From: Lucifuga dentata
Lineage: Eukaryota; Chordata; Actinopteri; Ophidiiformes; Bythitidae
Direction: 5' to 3'
NCBI GenBank assembly: GCA_014773175.1
Contig: VXCM01000807.1
Coordinates: 62,001-126,000, forward strand
Length of the DNA: 64,000 bases
This document shows, in pieces, positions 12,314 through 24,059 of this stretch (positions within the stretch are counted from its first letter, which is position 1; the number at the start of each line of letters is the position of its first letter). The translations under genes were made by a program, and so were the position numbers. A model generated the notes under the pieces. The model saw nothing but the letters and a program-made list of their open reading frames with translations. It searched no databases and was not told the DNA's origin.

Positions 12314-14471
12314 TAAGACACCCACACTGACTCACACACACACTATCAAATGTAGCAATGTGCTGAGCAAGAAGTCATTGAAATACATTTTGAAAAAAAG
12401 CCTTAAGCATGCCCTTTGTTTCTCTTAGGATAATTTCATTACACAAAACTGTCAGCATTTTTAGGAAACACTGTGCAGTTTTCTGTTTCACTGGTTGTGC
12501 AGTTCGTGTAATAGTCCTGATTGCATCTGTCTAGATGGATTAGCTGAAAAGAAGCCTGGGAGATGGTGATGCTCTGTACTTCAAATAACATGGAGATGCT
12601 CCTCTCTCCTTGCCTGAATTCCTGCAGCCAAAACAACAACCAGCTCTGCACTTCCCTCTTCCCAGCATCCCTAACAAACCTTCACCCCCACCATGACCCA
12701 ACTCCACTTACAATGCCCCTCTCAGCTAAGACTGAGGCTACGCTGAGCCAAAGCCAGGATACAATTACACGCTATTACATATTTTATTAAACGGGTGAGG
12801 TGGTGCTGGTGGAGGGGATCAAAACAAAACAAAAGAATAACTGCCTTATTAAAGCTTAACTGGGAAATGTCAGGTCAACGGACCCCTAATACGCAGTCAT
12901 TCCATCTCCAAGAAGAAGCTTGTTTTTCCTTCCACATATTTTGGAGTGTTTGATACCAGCAAAAGTCACACAAAGACAGAAAGGGGTCAGACAGGCAGGA
13001 ATGCTGAGGTTAAGGATCAAGAGGGAACAGAAAGCTGCAGAAAAGAATATACATAGTCTGATAAAGATGAATGAGGAAAATCGTATGGCTGAGCACTGAT
13101 TTATCATGACACATGTGGTTAAACATACAGTAGATCCATCATCAGTCAGCACTGCTGTGAGTACAGTCACTTCTTGCTAAACAGAAGGGGCTTATTATAA
13201 TATTAAAATGAAATCTAAACTAGCTCCAACAGGGCTGAATAAACATACAACAAGATTTACTTTTCTAATAATATACTGGTCTACAGAGGAAGAAAAGCAT
13301 AATTAACATAAGATTTTTATGGGTCTATCTCTGTTACTATTAAAAGATGCATCAAAGTTAGTTTCATGCGACTAAATTAGCATCATCTCGGCTACACATT
13401 AGCCATTGTTGCATATTTTCATCTGTCAGGTACAAATTTGGACAAAAATCGCACCTAATGTTTGTCAATCATGGAATAAATACACCCGATTTTTTTTCTT
13501 TCCACTGAAATTGGTGTATTACATTTGAAGAGATCGAAAAAGATATATTTAAAAAAGCACCATCTCGCAATGTTAAGAAATCATTTTTTAAATTCCTGGA
13601 TCTGCCTCTGGAATGAGCACACCAAAATTTAACCACCCTTCCACCATGTTTTATAACAATCATAACAATCATTTGTGTAACTTTTTGAGTAAACCTGCTG
13701 ACAAACAAACAAACAGATGTAGGTTTATTTTTCTGGAAGTAATGAAATAAATTTGAATTTATTTCAATGCCTAGTTCCTCTCAGAGACAGGACAACAATC
13801 CAGAGGTGTTTCATGCATCTGTATCATTTGTGGCAGATCCAATTATTTCCCAGGCACAGCGAAGTTCAAATCACAGGTATCAAAATGTTTTCATCTCAGG
13901 CATTAAATTTAGTCTTACCATAAGGCTCAGTTTAATAGGAAAATACTCATAGATGTCATGATGGGACCTATCAGAAAAAGGCTTGTGACTCTTTTCATCT
14001 CCAAAACCCACATTTAAAGAAATGCTGATCTCAGTGGTTTGAAGTGCTCACACAGATTTTGAGAACTCCTCAACATGACTGCAATGTCACTGCTTGTCTT
14101 CCTCATGGACCACTCTTGCAGCCTTTCTGTAATTTAGAATAACAGTTGCAAGATCTGGGCCTACAAGCCCCCCTTTCTCCGATAATCTCCCTGGGTAACG
14201 TTCCAAAACCGATGTGTTTTCAAGTTGAATACAAATATTTAAATAGCTCTTTCCATACATAACTTCACTGTCAATTCCTGAGCTAAAGCATCCACCACAA
14301 GCTTTGAAGGGGAAAAAAGATGTGGTTTGGAAAATGAGGCTGCTAATGTGTGCATGTTGGCAAATATGACACAGTAAAGATCAATCAAGCCCCATGGTCA
14401 CCAGCTAAAAAGCAGAGTGTGATTTACACATGCTATGAGGCATATGGCATAATGAAGCGCTGCTACCCCCA

Positions 14472-14472
14472 N
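14472..14472. other. Assembly gap (single N) in C-rich tract
   Basis: One of fifteen single Ns in the window. Here it sits in a CCCCCA-N-ACCCCAACCCCCC tract. True length of the join is unknown. Confidence 0.9.
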
Positions 14473-15204
14473 ACCCCAACCCCCCAACCAACAAACTGGC
14501 CCCATGAAACAGAGCCAAAGGAAAATAGCCACGAGATGGAGAGAGATGCCAACACAAGCCTCAACTTCTTATACGTCTCGTCTGTCTCTGGACTTTTACA
14601 AGATTCCAATGACGAACACATACTAGCTATCCAAATAAAAAAAGACTGAACTGGCCACTGAATCTAAATGGCAGCTTCGGGAATGCATCAATCAAAAACT
14701 ATGTGTTTGCCTAGTAACCCCACTTAACAAATTGATATGAGCCTTGGACAATGTTTCAAAAGGGTAACATTTTGAAACAAAACTCCTAAGCTCAAAGCAC
14801 AGCAGAAATATACTGTAAGGGCTTATTATGGGTGCAAATATACCATAACACTGATTCTTTCATCTCTAGGAAACACAGTGTGTAATTTGATTTTAAGCCA
14901 TATCCTGCACAGCGTAGCTACAATTGCTATTCATGAAAAAATCCCCAGATATTTTTCCCCAACCACAACTTAGTGGCATTTAATGCAACTCAAGAATACA
15001 CTGTCAGCACAAACACACCATCTATTAATTTTAGGAGGATATCCGTCTGACAGGGGAGCATGCAGTGTGTACACACAAACACACATGCATGCACATACAC
15101 ACACAGCATGACCATGCTAATGCCAAGGCCATTGTTTGTTCTTCATGAACTCCTGTCCTGTGGCCCTGTACCAACTCAATTTATCAATTTCCCAACAGTC
15201 GGTT

Positions 15205-15251
15205 ACACACACACACACATACACACACGCATGCACGCACGCACACACACA

Positions 15252-15299
<48 letters not shown>
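15205..15299. repeat. (CA)n / (GCAC)n microsatellite
   Basis: Compound CA and GCAC repeats running nearly uninterrupted to 15299, about 440 bases from exon 2 on the intron 2 side. The frame rich in Thr-His that it opens is a repeat artefact. Confidence 0.95.
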
Positions 15300-15301
<2 letters not shown>

Positions 15302-15692
15302 GATGGGAAAGGTAATCTCAAGGATGTGGACATGTGCATCTGACCTTTACAAGCCCTTCCTGCATCCCCTGAGTCCTTCTAGTTTCAATTTGATAGCCTA
15401 GATGGCTTTTGCAGTGACTTACAGCCAAATCAAGACCAACGTCCTTTAGGCTAACAAAGTACAACAAGTACGCTTGTGGAAAGTAACACCTCTGAACATG
15501 CTGTTTAACCATGGCTAAAATGAGTGTGTGAAGAGGCCTGTTCGTGACAAATTTTTTGCCATTTCCTTTATTTATAAGGTGTGTAGTTGAGTGATAGAGT
15601 TCAGGAAGCTGGTTCCTGTGTGTGCTTGTGTGTTTTGTGTTTTCCTTCAAGCAGTTTTTTCTGTATTGTCACTATTGAGGTGTGTATCTCTC

Positions 15693-15724
15693 TTTTTTTT
15701 TTTTTTTTNTTTTTTTTTTTTTTT
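15693..15724. repeat. Poly-T with single N at 15709, beside exon 2 donor
   Basis: Homopolymer broken by an assembly N. On the gene strand it is an A-run starting about 15 nt inside intron 2. Its length is unreliable. Confidence 0.9.
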
Positions 15725-15739
15725 GTACGATTTACTAAC

Positions 15740-15790
15740 CTGTGATCCTCGGGAGCCTCTCTTGTGGTCCCACTCTGAGCGAGGGAGCAT
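15740..15790 (-). CDS. pde3a: pde3a coding exon 2 (51-nt small exon)
   Basis: Too short to appear as an open frame by itself. It was found by reading the minus strand for the segment that follows exon 1 in PDE3A. Acceptor ...TTTTCCCACAG precedes 17 codons, MLPRSEWDHKRGSRGSQ, followed by donor GTTAGTAA. SEWDHKRG-RGSQ matches the human PDE3A segment almost exactly. Both ends are phase 0, so it joins exon 1 (...QRDQ) and exon 3 (SSGTTV...) without changing the frame, and skipping it would also keep the frame. The downstream intron enters an A-run with an assembly N about 15 nt past the donor (15693-15724 on the plus strand), so sequence close to this exon is uncertain. The role of this short basic linker between the membrane region and the regulatory segment is not known to me. 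Confidence 0.93.
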
Positions 15791-16910
15791 CTGTGGGAAA
15801 ACAGAGAGAACTAAAATCAAAAGACTATATTTCTTGTTTCTCTTAGTATCCTACAACAGAACTGACTCTTGATGAACGCAGCACCATAACAGATGATAGA
15901 AGGAGCAGGAGGAGTGATGCAAAGACTCAAGACAGTAAAGGAACAGAGATGCTCATAAATGTGAAATGATTTTTGTCTTGTTTTTTTCCCCACTTAAGCA
16001 CAGACGTCTGATTTAATTTCACAGTCAGGTTTGATTTAGTTTAGCTCCCATTCTCTGTCTTAGGGGCTGGTGGAGGGTGACGACCGTTACGCTGTCTAAT
16101 TTCCAGCTGCTGTTTCTTTCCACAGGCCTCATAAAAGATGTTTTCCACTTTCCTTGGAGTCACCAAATGCATCAGTACAACTCTGTCTCACCAATCATGT
16201 GCTGTTTGATTTGGTGGAGGAGAAGTCAACATTAAGCCCCCTGCCGCTGTTAGGGCTTTCTAGCCAAGCAATGAGAAGCCCTGACCCAACCCAGCATGTC
16301 GCTGTGCCAAACTGATGTGCTTCTACTGAGGCAAGAAGCTCAGTCAAAGAGCCAAATTGATCATTCAGGTGTAATTTACTACATCAGTGGAGGTTGTTGA
16401 GTTGTGTCATGCTGTGAGTGAAAACATGAGGAAACCAGTGTTGCGGTAGCCGGAGCTATGGGCCTGTTAGGACAGTACTGTTGTTTTGTGTTTCCAGCAC
16501 AAGTGGATTTCCTGTTCCTGTTGCCTTATCATGAAGTTAGATTAATATAGCTGGCCAGGACATCAGGACTACTCTGCTGGCTGCTTTGCTTCCTGGAGTC
16601 AAGGTTCTGGCAACATTGGGTAGAGCAGCACAAAATTCGGTGACCCTGATAGCAGCAAAGTAGATCTCCATCTTTACAAGCAAAGGAGTGCACTCTCATT
16701 TGAAAAAATGTAACTTCTTTTCCAATAAACAGCTTCACATTCAAGCCAACTGAGGTTTAAAAAAAAATAGGTTATACAGTATATTGGGGCAATATTTAAA
16801 GTTTGCCCACCAATGGGACTACACCACTTTTACACATCAGGTTCAGTTGACTGGTCTTCAGCAGCACATTTCAATATTTGTCAGCTGTATAAAGGCTTTG
16901 GTGGCTGGAG

Positions 16911-17099
16911 AGAGTGCTGTGCACAATCAGGGAAACTGACCCTTATGACAACATAAAAGTCACTATCTGTTGGTGCTAAAAACTGCAAAACTAAAGCTTA
17001 AACTTCACTAAAACCACTCTTGGAACTCCTCGAACCAACAGGAAGTAGGTCATGTAACGACATAAGGGCCAGTTTCCCTGACTTTTCACAGTGCCCTCT
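16911..17099. repeat. Foldback / MITE-like element with imperfect inverted arms
   Basis: The arm at 16911-16954 is the imperfect reverse complement of 17052-17099. The core TCAGGGAAACTGACCCTTAT pairs with its complement with a single mismatch, and the arms extend on both sides with small gaps (AGAGTGCTGTG against AGAGGGCACTGTG). The spacer is about 97 bp. There is no coding content. It could be a short foldback transposon relic or a structured element. Confidence 0.6.
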
Positions 17100-18391
17100 T
17101 TAAACAGGGCTCTGTTCACATGCTCCAAAAAAAAATCTGAATTTACGGTAATGTGTAAAATCGGTGAAGCCCTCCCCCTTTAAATGATATCTTCAATGTC
17201 TGATCCTCCATTTTTGCGTCAAAGCATCACAGCTACAAAGAGTTTGGATTCTCTAATGTGCTAATATCTGTGAGTATCGTTAAAGCTCTATCAAGCATGC
17301 ACATAAAATCATCTTATATGTTGCCTATTGGAAGAATAAATCAACAACCAATCATCTGTATAAAAGGTTCATGTATGAGATGTAAATGACTGTAAATGAT
17401 AGTACTACCCAGCCAATGAACTGCTCATCTTTCTCTTTACTGCTCTGCTGATAGAGTTTTATTTTTTTTCAGCATAGGAGTTGGCAGCAGGCTCCTTCAT
17501 GGTCACAACTGTGTCCTGCTCCATTAGAAGGTCCTAGTATCAGTGAGGCTCTGCAGGCACACACGCATAAACAGCCTTTGGGTCTTGTGGTCTTATGTAA
17601 CCCAACCTTTCATCTTCATGCTCTGAGAGACAGACTCTGACTACGCAAAAGTCTGCATACTCCCTTTGATGTGCCACAAAACAAAAAGCCCCACACAAAA
17701 TCAAAGTAGAGCATAAATCTTGAGTTGAACAGATAGCCTCACTGACTTTACAGGCTGCGATGGAGATTATTTTCTTTGAAACTGGCTCAGAAATATCAAC
17801 AAATATATGTGGGTGCTACTCACTGACTAACAAACAATAGATGCAGTCTGTCTCTGGGTGCAGTTATTTGGTATCACTGTACTCAAATGCTTTTCACCAG
17901 TGATGCAAAAAACATGAGAAAACAGATAACTGATGCTGCAAAAGCATAATATTTGGTGTTCGTGCTCTCCAAGTTTAACCACAGATGTTGCAATATATGT
18001 GAAATTAGTGCAGACAGCAAAATGAAGCAACCAAGATCACAATCATGTGAATCATACAAAACAACAGATTTAGATAATATCCTCATTCCTTGAAGAAACA
18101 AGAAATATAATACTTGCTGAAACCATGAAATGTGATACAAAAAAAAAACTATTTTTTCATGTAACAATTTTTCATAAACAATAACCCTAAAAGAAGAATA
18201 ATGAGAAAAAAAAAATCTTGCAGGCTTATTACCTTTATTACCTCCATCCTTTGTTTCAGAAGGATGTAAGAGAAGCAGTCTGTACACTATATAGCGTGTT
18301 CACACAAACCTCCTACTGGTATATACACTGTCCCCTAGAATGTGCTTACATGTGAGAAGCTGTGATCAATAAACAAAACTAATGACTCAAC

Positions 18392-18905
18392 TGTCCAGAA
18401 TCAGAATGCCTTTATTGTCATTGCACAGAGTACCTGTACAGTGAAATTTGTAACAATCCTTGAACAGTGCATTCACACATAATCAAACAAAATAAAAGTG
18501 CACAACCACAAAATCAAACAAGAGGTCAAAATTTCTCCAACGGTAAATATGTAGATAAAAAGTCTAAAAAAATATGTATATATAAATATGTAGAATCTTC
18601 TGAGATCTTCATGTAAATTATTAACTTAAGCAGCAAAGAATATTCACATTTAATGAATTGCATTGAACTGCATTGCAACTTAATACAAATAGTGCAGATG
18701 AAACTGTGACAACAGTGCTCAGTGTTTGGCAGAGTTTAGTGCAGTACAATATGCAGTAAATAAAAAGTCTAAAAATATGTGTACAAAAATTTTTGAGATC
18801 TTTATGTAAATTTTGACCTAAGGCAGCAGAGAATATTGCATATTTGTACATGTAACACATTACATTACAATACATTGTAAATGTAGGTAACACATTTATC
18901 ATCAC
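18392..18905. repeat. Retroelement-tail-like repeat with internal tandem duplication
   Basis: The left end (CAGAATGCCTTTATTGTCAT, then TGCACAGAG, then ACAGTGAAATTTG) resembles a common interspersed repeat end of teleost genomes. Two diverged units follow: 18547-18650 and 18758-18850 share TAAAAAGTCTAAAAA-TATG, GAGATCTT-ATGTAAATT and GCAGC-GAATATT blocks. No ORF of a transposition protein is present. The family assignment is from memory of the motif only. Confidence 0.45.
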
Positions 18906-19572
18906 CTCTCAAGCTACAAACGTGACAAAATCAGAAGTTTCTATGTGCTACTGTTGCTTTTTAATTAATAAAATTATCAACCACTCAGACTTCCATTTGC
19001 ACCACATGCACTCCTTCCATTACTTTAAAAAAAAAAAAAAAAGTTTATTTAAAACTTCAATTCTCAGCTTACTTCACTACTTAAATTTGGTACTTGTGGA
19101 CAAGAATTGTGGGAACCAAAATTTCATGGAGATTATTAAAGTTAGCAATTAAATGTTTAAAATTTAATGGCACAAATGTCTTCTTCAATTTTTTAAAATT
19201 TTCATGGTTCTGTGATGAGTAGATGAGAAGTTATAAAGCATTAAATAGGACATACAAAACAAGCAAAACTTCGACTTTCAAGAGGTTAAGACGTATTACA
19301 GCTCATCCTGAAGAGGTAAAACCACACATGAATGATTTCTTCGATATCTCCTGGTTTTCCATGGACCCTCTCCAGGCAGCATAAACCAAAGCCAAAACAG
19401 TAAAATTTCCAAATGGATTTGTTTTTGTTCTAAAATTTCAGTGCACCTACTGGGAGAAATAACAATGCTGTATAAGTTATGCCCTTTGTTTAACCCTCTG
19501 CTAGATTCATTATGCTGCTCATAACTCAAAATAAGCCAGGTCTAGCAGTGGCTTCCCATCACTTCTAGCAAT

Positions 19573-19882
19573 ACACTCAAAAAAATAATGTGTATCCTCG
19601 AAGAAGAAGAAAAAAATCAAAGCATTGAATCAACCATTTCACATTGTGCTAATATCTGGGAAAATTAAGTAGACTCAAATAACCATGTTGAGTGAGATGA
19701 ATTAGATTTTCCTTTGCATTTAAATGCTAAACGTTTACCACTGTGTCATGTGAACAGTCCAGCTTCATGAATTAGAGCTGGCAATTCTAAAAGTGTAACA
19801 AAATTAATGAATTAGAATTTTTATTTTGCAGCTCTGCATATTTAAGTGATGGGTAAAGCTGCAATTTTATTTTTTAGAGTGT
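19573..19882. mobile_element. Short non-autonomous element with CACTC(T)AAAAAA-type inverted ends
   Basis: The left end ACACTCAAAAAAATAA (19573) and the right end TTATTTTTTAGAGTGT (to 19882) are imperfect inverted repeats. Each is flanked by TA where the core CACTC ends. The inside is AT-rich and non-coding. The size and ends fit a MITE; its superfamily is not determined. Confidence 0.42.
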
Positions 19883-19888
19883 AGTCTT

Positions 19889-20019
19889 TATTTACAGGAG
19901 ACAAACTAGCCTTGTACAAAAAAAAAAAGCTTTGTGTCTCTGAAAATGGAGGTNTATTTACAGGAGACAAACTAGCCTTGTACAAAAAAAAAAAGCTTTG
20001 TGTCTCTGAAAATGGAGGT
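19889..20019. repeat. Exact 65-bp duplication around a single N (assembly artefact)
   Basis: Bases 19889-19953 and 19955-20019 are identical, separated only by N at 19954. An identical, homopolymer-containing copy abutting a gap is best explained as an unmerged contig overlap. The apparent duplicated reading frame here should be ignored. Confidence 0.85.
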
Positions 20020-20943
20020 ATGTTTTTCAGTTGTGGTGCTAGCAGATGAGCAGACACACTCAATAAGGTCTATGGCACTTTTATGGGTCTCTGGCTCCAC
20101 TGTGAATACATTCTGGAAATTTACTGTACTTTTATGATCTAAAGTGATACTTGCAAGAAACAACAGATACTGCAGTGGAAGAAGCGATAAAAGTTTTTGT
20201 GGTTCAGCTGCGTATAAACAGAAGGTGCAGCCAGATGAAAGGTTTTACAGAATAAATTGCAAATTAGTTAACAATCAGATCACACTGGGCCAAATGAGCA
20301 TCTGCCATTCAATCCAGAATGTAAGGGAGCTGATTTGAAGGTGACGGCAAGGTACATGTATGTCCAAGTAAAGTTAAGGCCCCACTATACTTCAAAAGAC
20401 ACAGTACAAGATGAAAAAAGAAAAAGCCAGTAAAATGTCCAATAATATCACATGCAGTATCGTCCTTAACTGTGTTTTGTTTTTTCTGCTTCTGATACCT
20501 GGCTGATACCTGGTCCAAATATCAGACGTCTAGTTGAGTCACCAGTGCAGGGCCAATGGCAACACATTGCTAGCCTACCAGATGCAATGTCTGCAAAACA
20601 TGAAGACTTTTGAGGGTAGAACTGCCAAGCTTGTCCATAAATATTTGCAGCTTTAGAACATTTCAATCATTATCCTCACCAGTGATGCACCCAGAGATAT
20701 TTCAGCCAATCACAGCCACTGACAGGTATCACAAGTAGAAACGACAAAAGGCAGAAGTTTGCCTTTAGGGTACTTAAGTGTATCGAAGGCCAAGTATACT
20801 TCATATGAAGTAGAACTTTTAGGGAAAAAAGACATCTTGCAGGGCTTCCACGCAGCAATTCAGGCTGTTTCGATGTTCTTTGTGTAGGTCCCCAAGGCAA
20901 TCTTTGTCTTTGGGGTTTTCCTACTTTTGATTACCCCCACCCC

Positions 20944-20944
20944 N
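20944..20944. other. Assembly gap (single N) in C-rich tract
   Basis: N within CCCCCACCCC-N-CCCCCG. Homopolymeric C context. Confidence 0.9.
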
Positions 20945-22152
20945 CCCCCGACCCCCACTCCTTCTGTAAGAGCATTAAGTTCGACTCCTGTTTACTCCTG
21001 TTTTGGTTCATTCTCTATTTTGTCAGTTATTGGAATAACACCTCTAAACTATGCAATTGTTGAAAAAACAGAAAATTCACCATCTTCTTATCTACTCTTA
21101 TTTAGATGACATAAGAGTCATCTCCTTCTCCATCTTTTTTTTTTTTTGCCTTGTTTTCTATCTCTAAACTAACTACAGCCACGGCCAACTCCTCTTTCTG
21201 TTAATTATAAGCCTCTTTCTCCGCTGCCCCGGTAAGGCGACTCAAGCCCCCTACCGACAGTAAAACAAACTCCAGGTCTGGTCTTAAGGACTGTAATGTG
21301 TTCTATACACTGTTTTAAAATGTGTTCATTGACCCGTTATTTATGTCTTTTGAAATGTACTGGAGTCCTGAATCATTTCAACATGAGCCTTGCAAGACAT
21401 CTTTTTGCCTTTTAGAAGAAGTTTCCTGACACGGACACATGAACAATTTAGCTAGTCCTGTCTGTAGACTTTTAAAAGCCCTGTCTTTTGCTGTCTAATG
21501 CAATATTGTTAAAATTATTTATAGGCTTTTTCACTTTACACAAAGGATACTACTAAGGATATGAAAAGGGAAATGTCAGAAACACAAAGAAAGCAGCTAG
21601 CCAAAATACATACAGTATGTACGCCAACAGTCCTGTGTAAATGAGCTGCACTCTCATGACTCACTTAGTGCCAGCCAAGTAAACCCCCAGTCTTCCTCTC
21701 ACCCAGAGTGTTAAGAGGGCAGCAGTTTGGATGCCAGTAGGCAGCCATGCCCTGTCCAACGCCATGGCTCCAAGCCCCAGCCCACAGCAAGCTGCCCTGC
21801 CTCTGAGGTGCTGGGTAAACACCATGGTGTCAAAGCACAAACAAACTACTGGAATGTGCTTGTTGTTTAATTTGCCCCCACCAATAACCAGCTGAGAACC
21901 ACTTCCCTGTGGGTGTGAAGTGGTGTGAGCTACAGCACCCACACATCCCTTTCATCCCACACTATGAAGTATTCCTGCTTTCACTTTCACAGAGATCAAC
22001 CTTGAAGCCTGGTACGAGCCCAGCCAACTGTCCTCAAGTAACTCTTGTCTGGCAACGGGGATGGAAACTGCCTTGTCGTGAGATAGCTACAGTAAGTACT
22101 GCTAGTAGTGGTTTTTACTCATTCATGATGATCGGGCTTTCATCCTCTGCTG

Positions 22153-22153
<1 letters not shown>

Positions 22154-22187
<34 letters not shown>
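22154..22187. repeat. (CT)n microsatellite
   Basis: Uninterrupted CT dinucleotides, 34 nt. Confidence 0.95.
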
Positions 22188-22190
<3 letters not shown>

Positions 22191-23926
22191 CCTTCTACCT
22201 ATTTTGTTCCTCATTATATCAGTGGAGCTGATGTGCATTTTCTTGGAAGTTCAGTAGCTGCGTCACTTCTTAGTCTACTGGATTCACTGGATGAGGAGGA
22301 AGGACAAAGATAGAAAAGTCTAACTTCAGAGTCTTCAGAGGACACAGCTAAGTGCCTACCAGAGAAAGAGAGAGAGAGAAAAATGGGGGTGGGGTGTGTG
22401 CTAATGTTACAGTGTGTTTGGGTTAATTAAGGCTGAGCTGGAAGGCCAAGAGATCAGTCTGCAGGATTTCCAATAAACAGGACCCAAAGGTTTTGGTCTC
22501 TCTGTCCAATTAAACTCACTCGCCTCACACTTAGGCTCTGCAAAGTCATGAATTCACACATATACCTACTTGCAATAGCACACACACTGTACACACACAC
22601 TCTCAAACACATGCCTGCTGTCTTGAAGTCTCAGATAAAATCTTACTGATTACTTTTGTTCTTTTATCAGTGATATCCTCATGTCTAATGAGCTTTATTC
22701 AGATGTCCTTCCTTCAGAAATGACAGGAGCTTAAATAGGACACCATCAAAGAACACTTGTGCTCACTGTACTGTACCCTGCCCTGTACTCCATTACTTGA
22801 TATTGCTCATTATGGCTTTGGAAGGAGGTGTAATCTTTTATTGCACCTGCAGGTGGAGGTATTCTCATGATTACAACTATAAAGCTTCTGTCTTCTTTTG
22901 GTGCCTTCTTTGGGAAAATGACTGCATGATTTGCTGTACAGTTATTTTGACAAGGTTTATGAAAATGCATATTTACAGGATTTATACACTGAACACTGGG
23001 TGAAATTTTCATTTAGCATGTGGAATAAAGATAATATCAAGGAGAAAGCAATGTAGTATACATTTTAATTGTTTGTTTTTTTTTAATGTCTTCTATTAAT
23101 TGCAAGGCTCACATGCATTTAGTCACATGTTTAAGTGCAGGATGCTTGACTATTTGAGGTCCCTGGTCAACTTGGTGCTCTATTTCATACAAGAGATTAA
23201 TGTTTCCTTTATCCCTGTCTGCTAAACATATTTCTAAATTTAATATCTAGACCACAGAAATAGAAAGTATTGTAAATTTTTAACATCGCTGACATGACAT
23301 TATTACAAAACTATAAAAGTGACATTTTCACCTGATTAACAAATGATGTGGTATAGGAGCAGGTGATGAGTGAAACTCTTCTCTATAATGTGTCTCTTCC
23401 TCTTTCTTGCTTTATCACCAAGTAAAGTTTAACATTCTCAACAGAAAATTCATAAACTGCCCTAAATTTATTCTGATACAGGCCGGCAATTATACGAGGC
23501 AAAGGAAAATGGATATTTGAACAAAAATGAATTAATGGGGGTGTATGTGTATGGTATGTAAGTGCTCGGGCCCAGCTCCAACCCAGACTGCCAGGGTTTT
23601 TGTCCAGGTGACCATGAAAGCTATGCCTTTGCCTCTGCCACCCTAAGCACAGTCACCACCCACTGGGAGAACATGTATATAGCCCTGTATGCTGCAGGGA
23701 GAGTATGGAAAGTCATTCCTATTCATGCTGGCTAATGTTTTACAGGTTTTACTGTGGGGGTCAGTTATGGTGGGTCATTTGCGTCATCACTGGAGGGAAG
23801 GGAACTGTTGAGGTGGGCTGCCAAAGTGGAGGGGCCATGTGGAGGGAATGAAGAACACATTTGTGTGTATGCAAAGATTAACACATGCGCACCTAAAAGC
23901 TCTTTGGCATCGACACACTCTCACCT

Positions 23927-23953
23927 TGTCTTTCCTATACGGGGGTGTGTAGT

Positions 23954-23991
<38 letters not shown>

Positions 23992-24020
23992 GNTGTCTTT
24001 CCTATACGGGGGTGTGTAGT

Positions 24021-24058
<38 letters not shown>

Positions 24059-24059
24059 G
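23927..24059. repeat. Exact 66-bp duplication with (CA)n around a single N (assembly artefact)
   Basis: Bases 23927-23992 and 23994-24059 are identical, including equal-length CA tracts of 35 nt (23955-23989 and 24022-24056), with N at 23993 between. Two natural microsatellite copies would rarely be the same length to the base, so this is most likely one locus assembled twice. Confidence 0.85.

Larger units (their letters stand above)
7096..15739 (-). other. pde3a intron 2
   Basis: An 8.6-kb intron bounded by GTTAGTAA (after exon 2) and ...CACCTTGTAG (before exon 3). It contains a probable solo LTR (11843-12313), a CA/GCAC microsatellite (15205-15299), one single-N join at 14472 and the A/T homopolymer with an N at 15693-15724. 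No additional exon or RNA gene was seen. Confidence 0.9.

Noticed and set aside
15060..15401. Plus-strand frame rich in Thr and His
   Set aside because: Product of the CA/GCAC microsatellite; the same applies to the His-Thr, Ser-Leu and Cys-Val frames at 23754-24134, 36150-36536, 38913-39330 and 42911-43875.
17883..18287. 134-codon minus-strand frame with hydrophobic stretches
   Set aside because: Phe/Leu-rich translation is expected from A/T-rich DNA. It matches nothing in PDE3A and borders a repeat.
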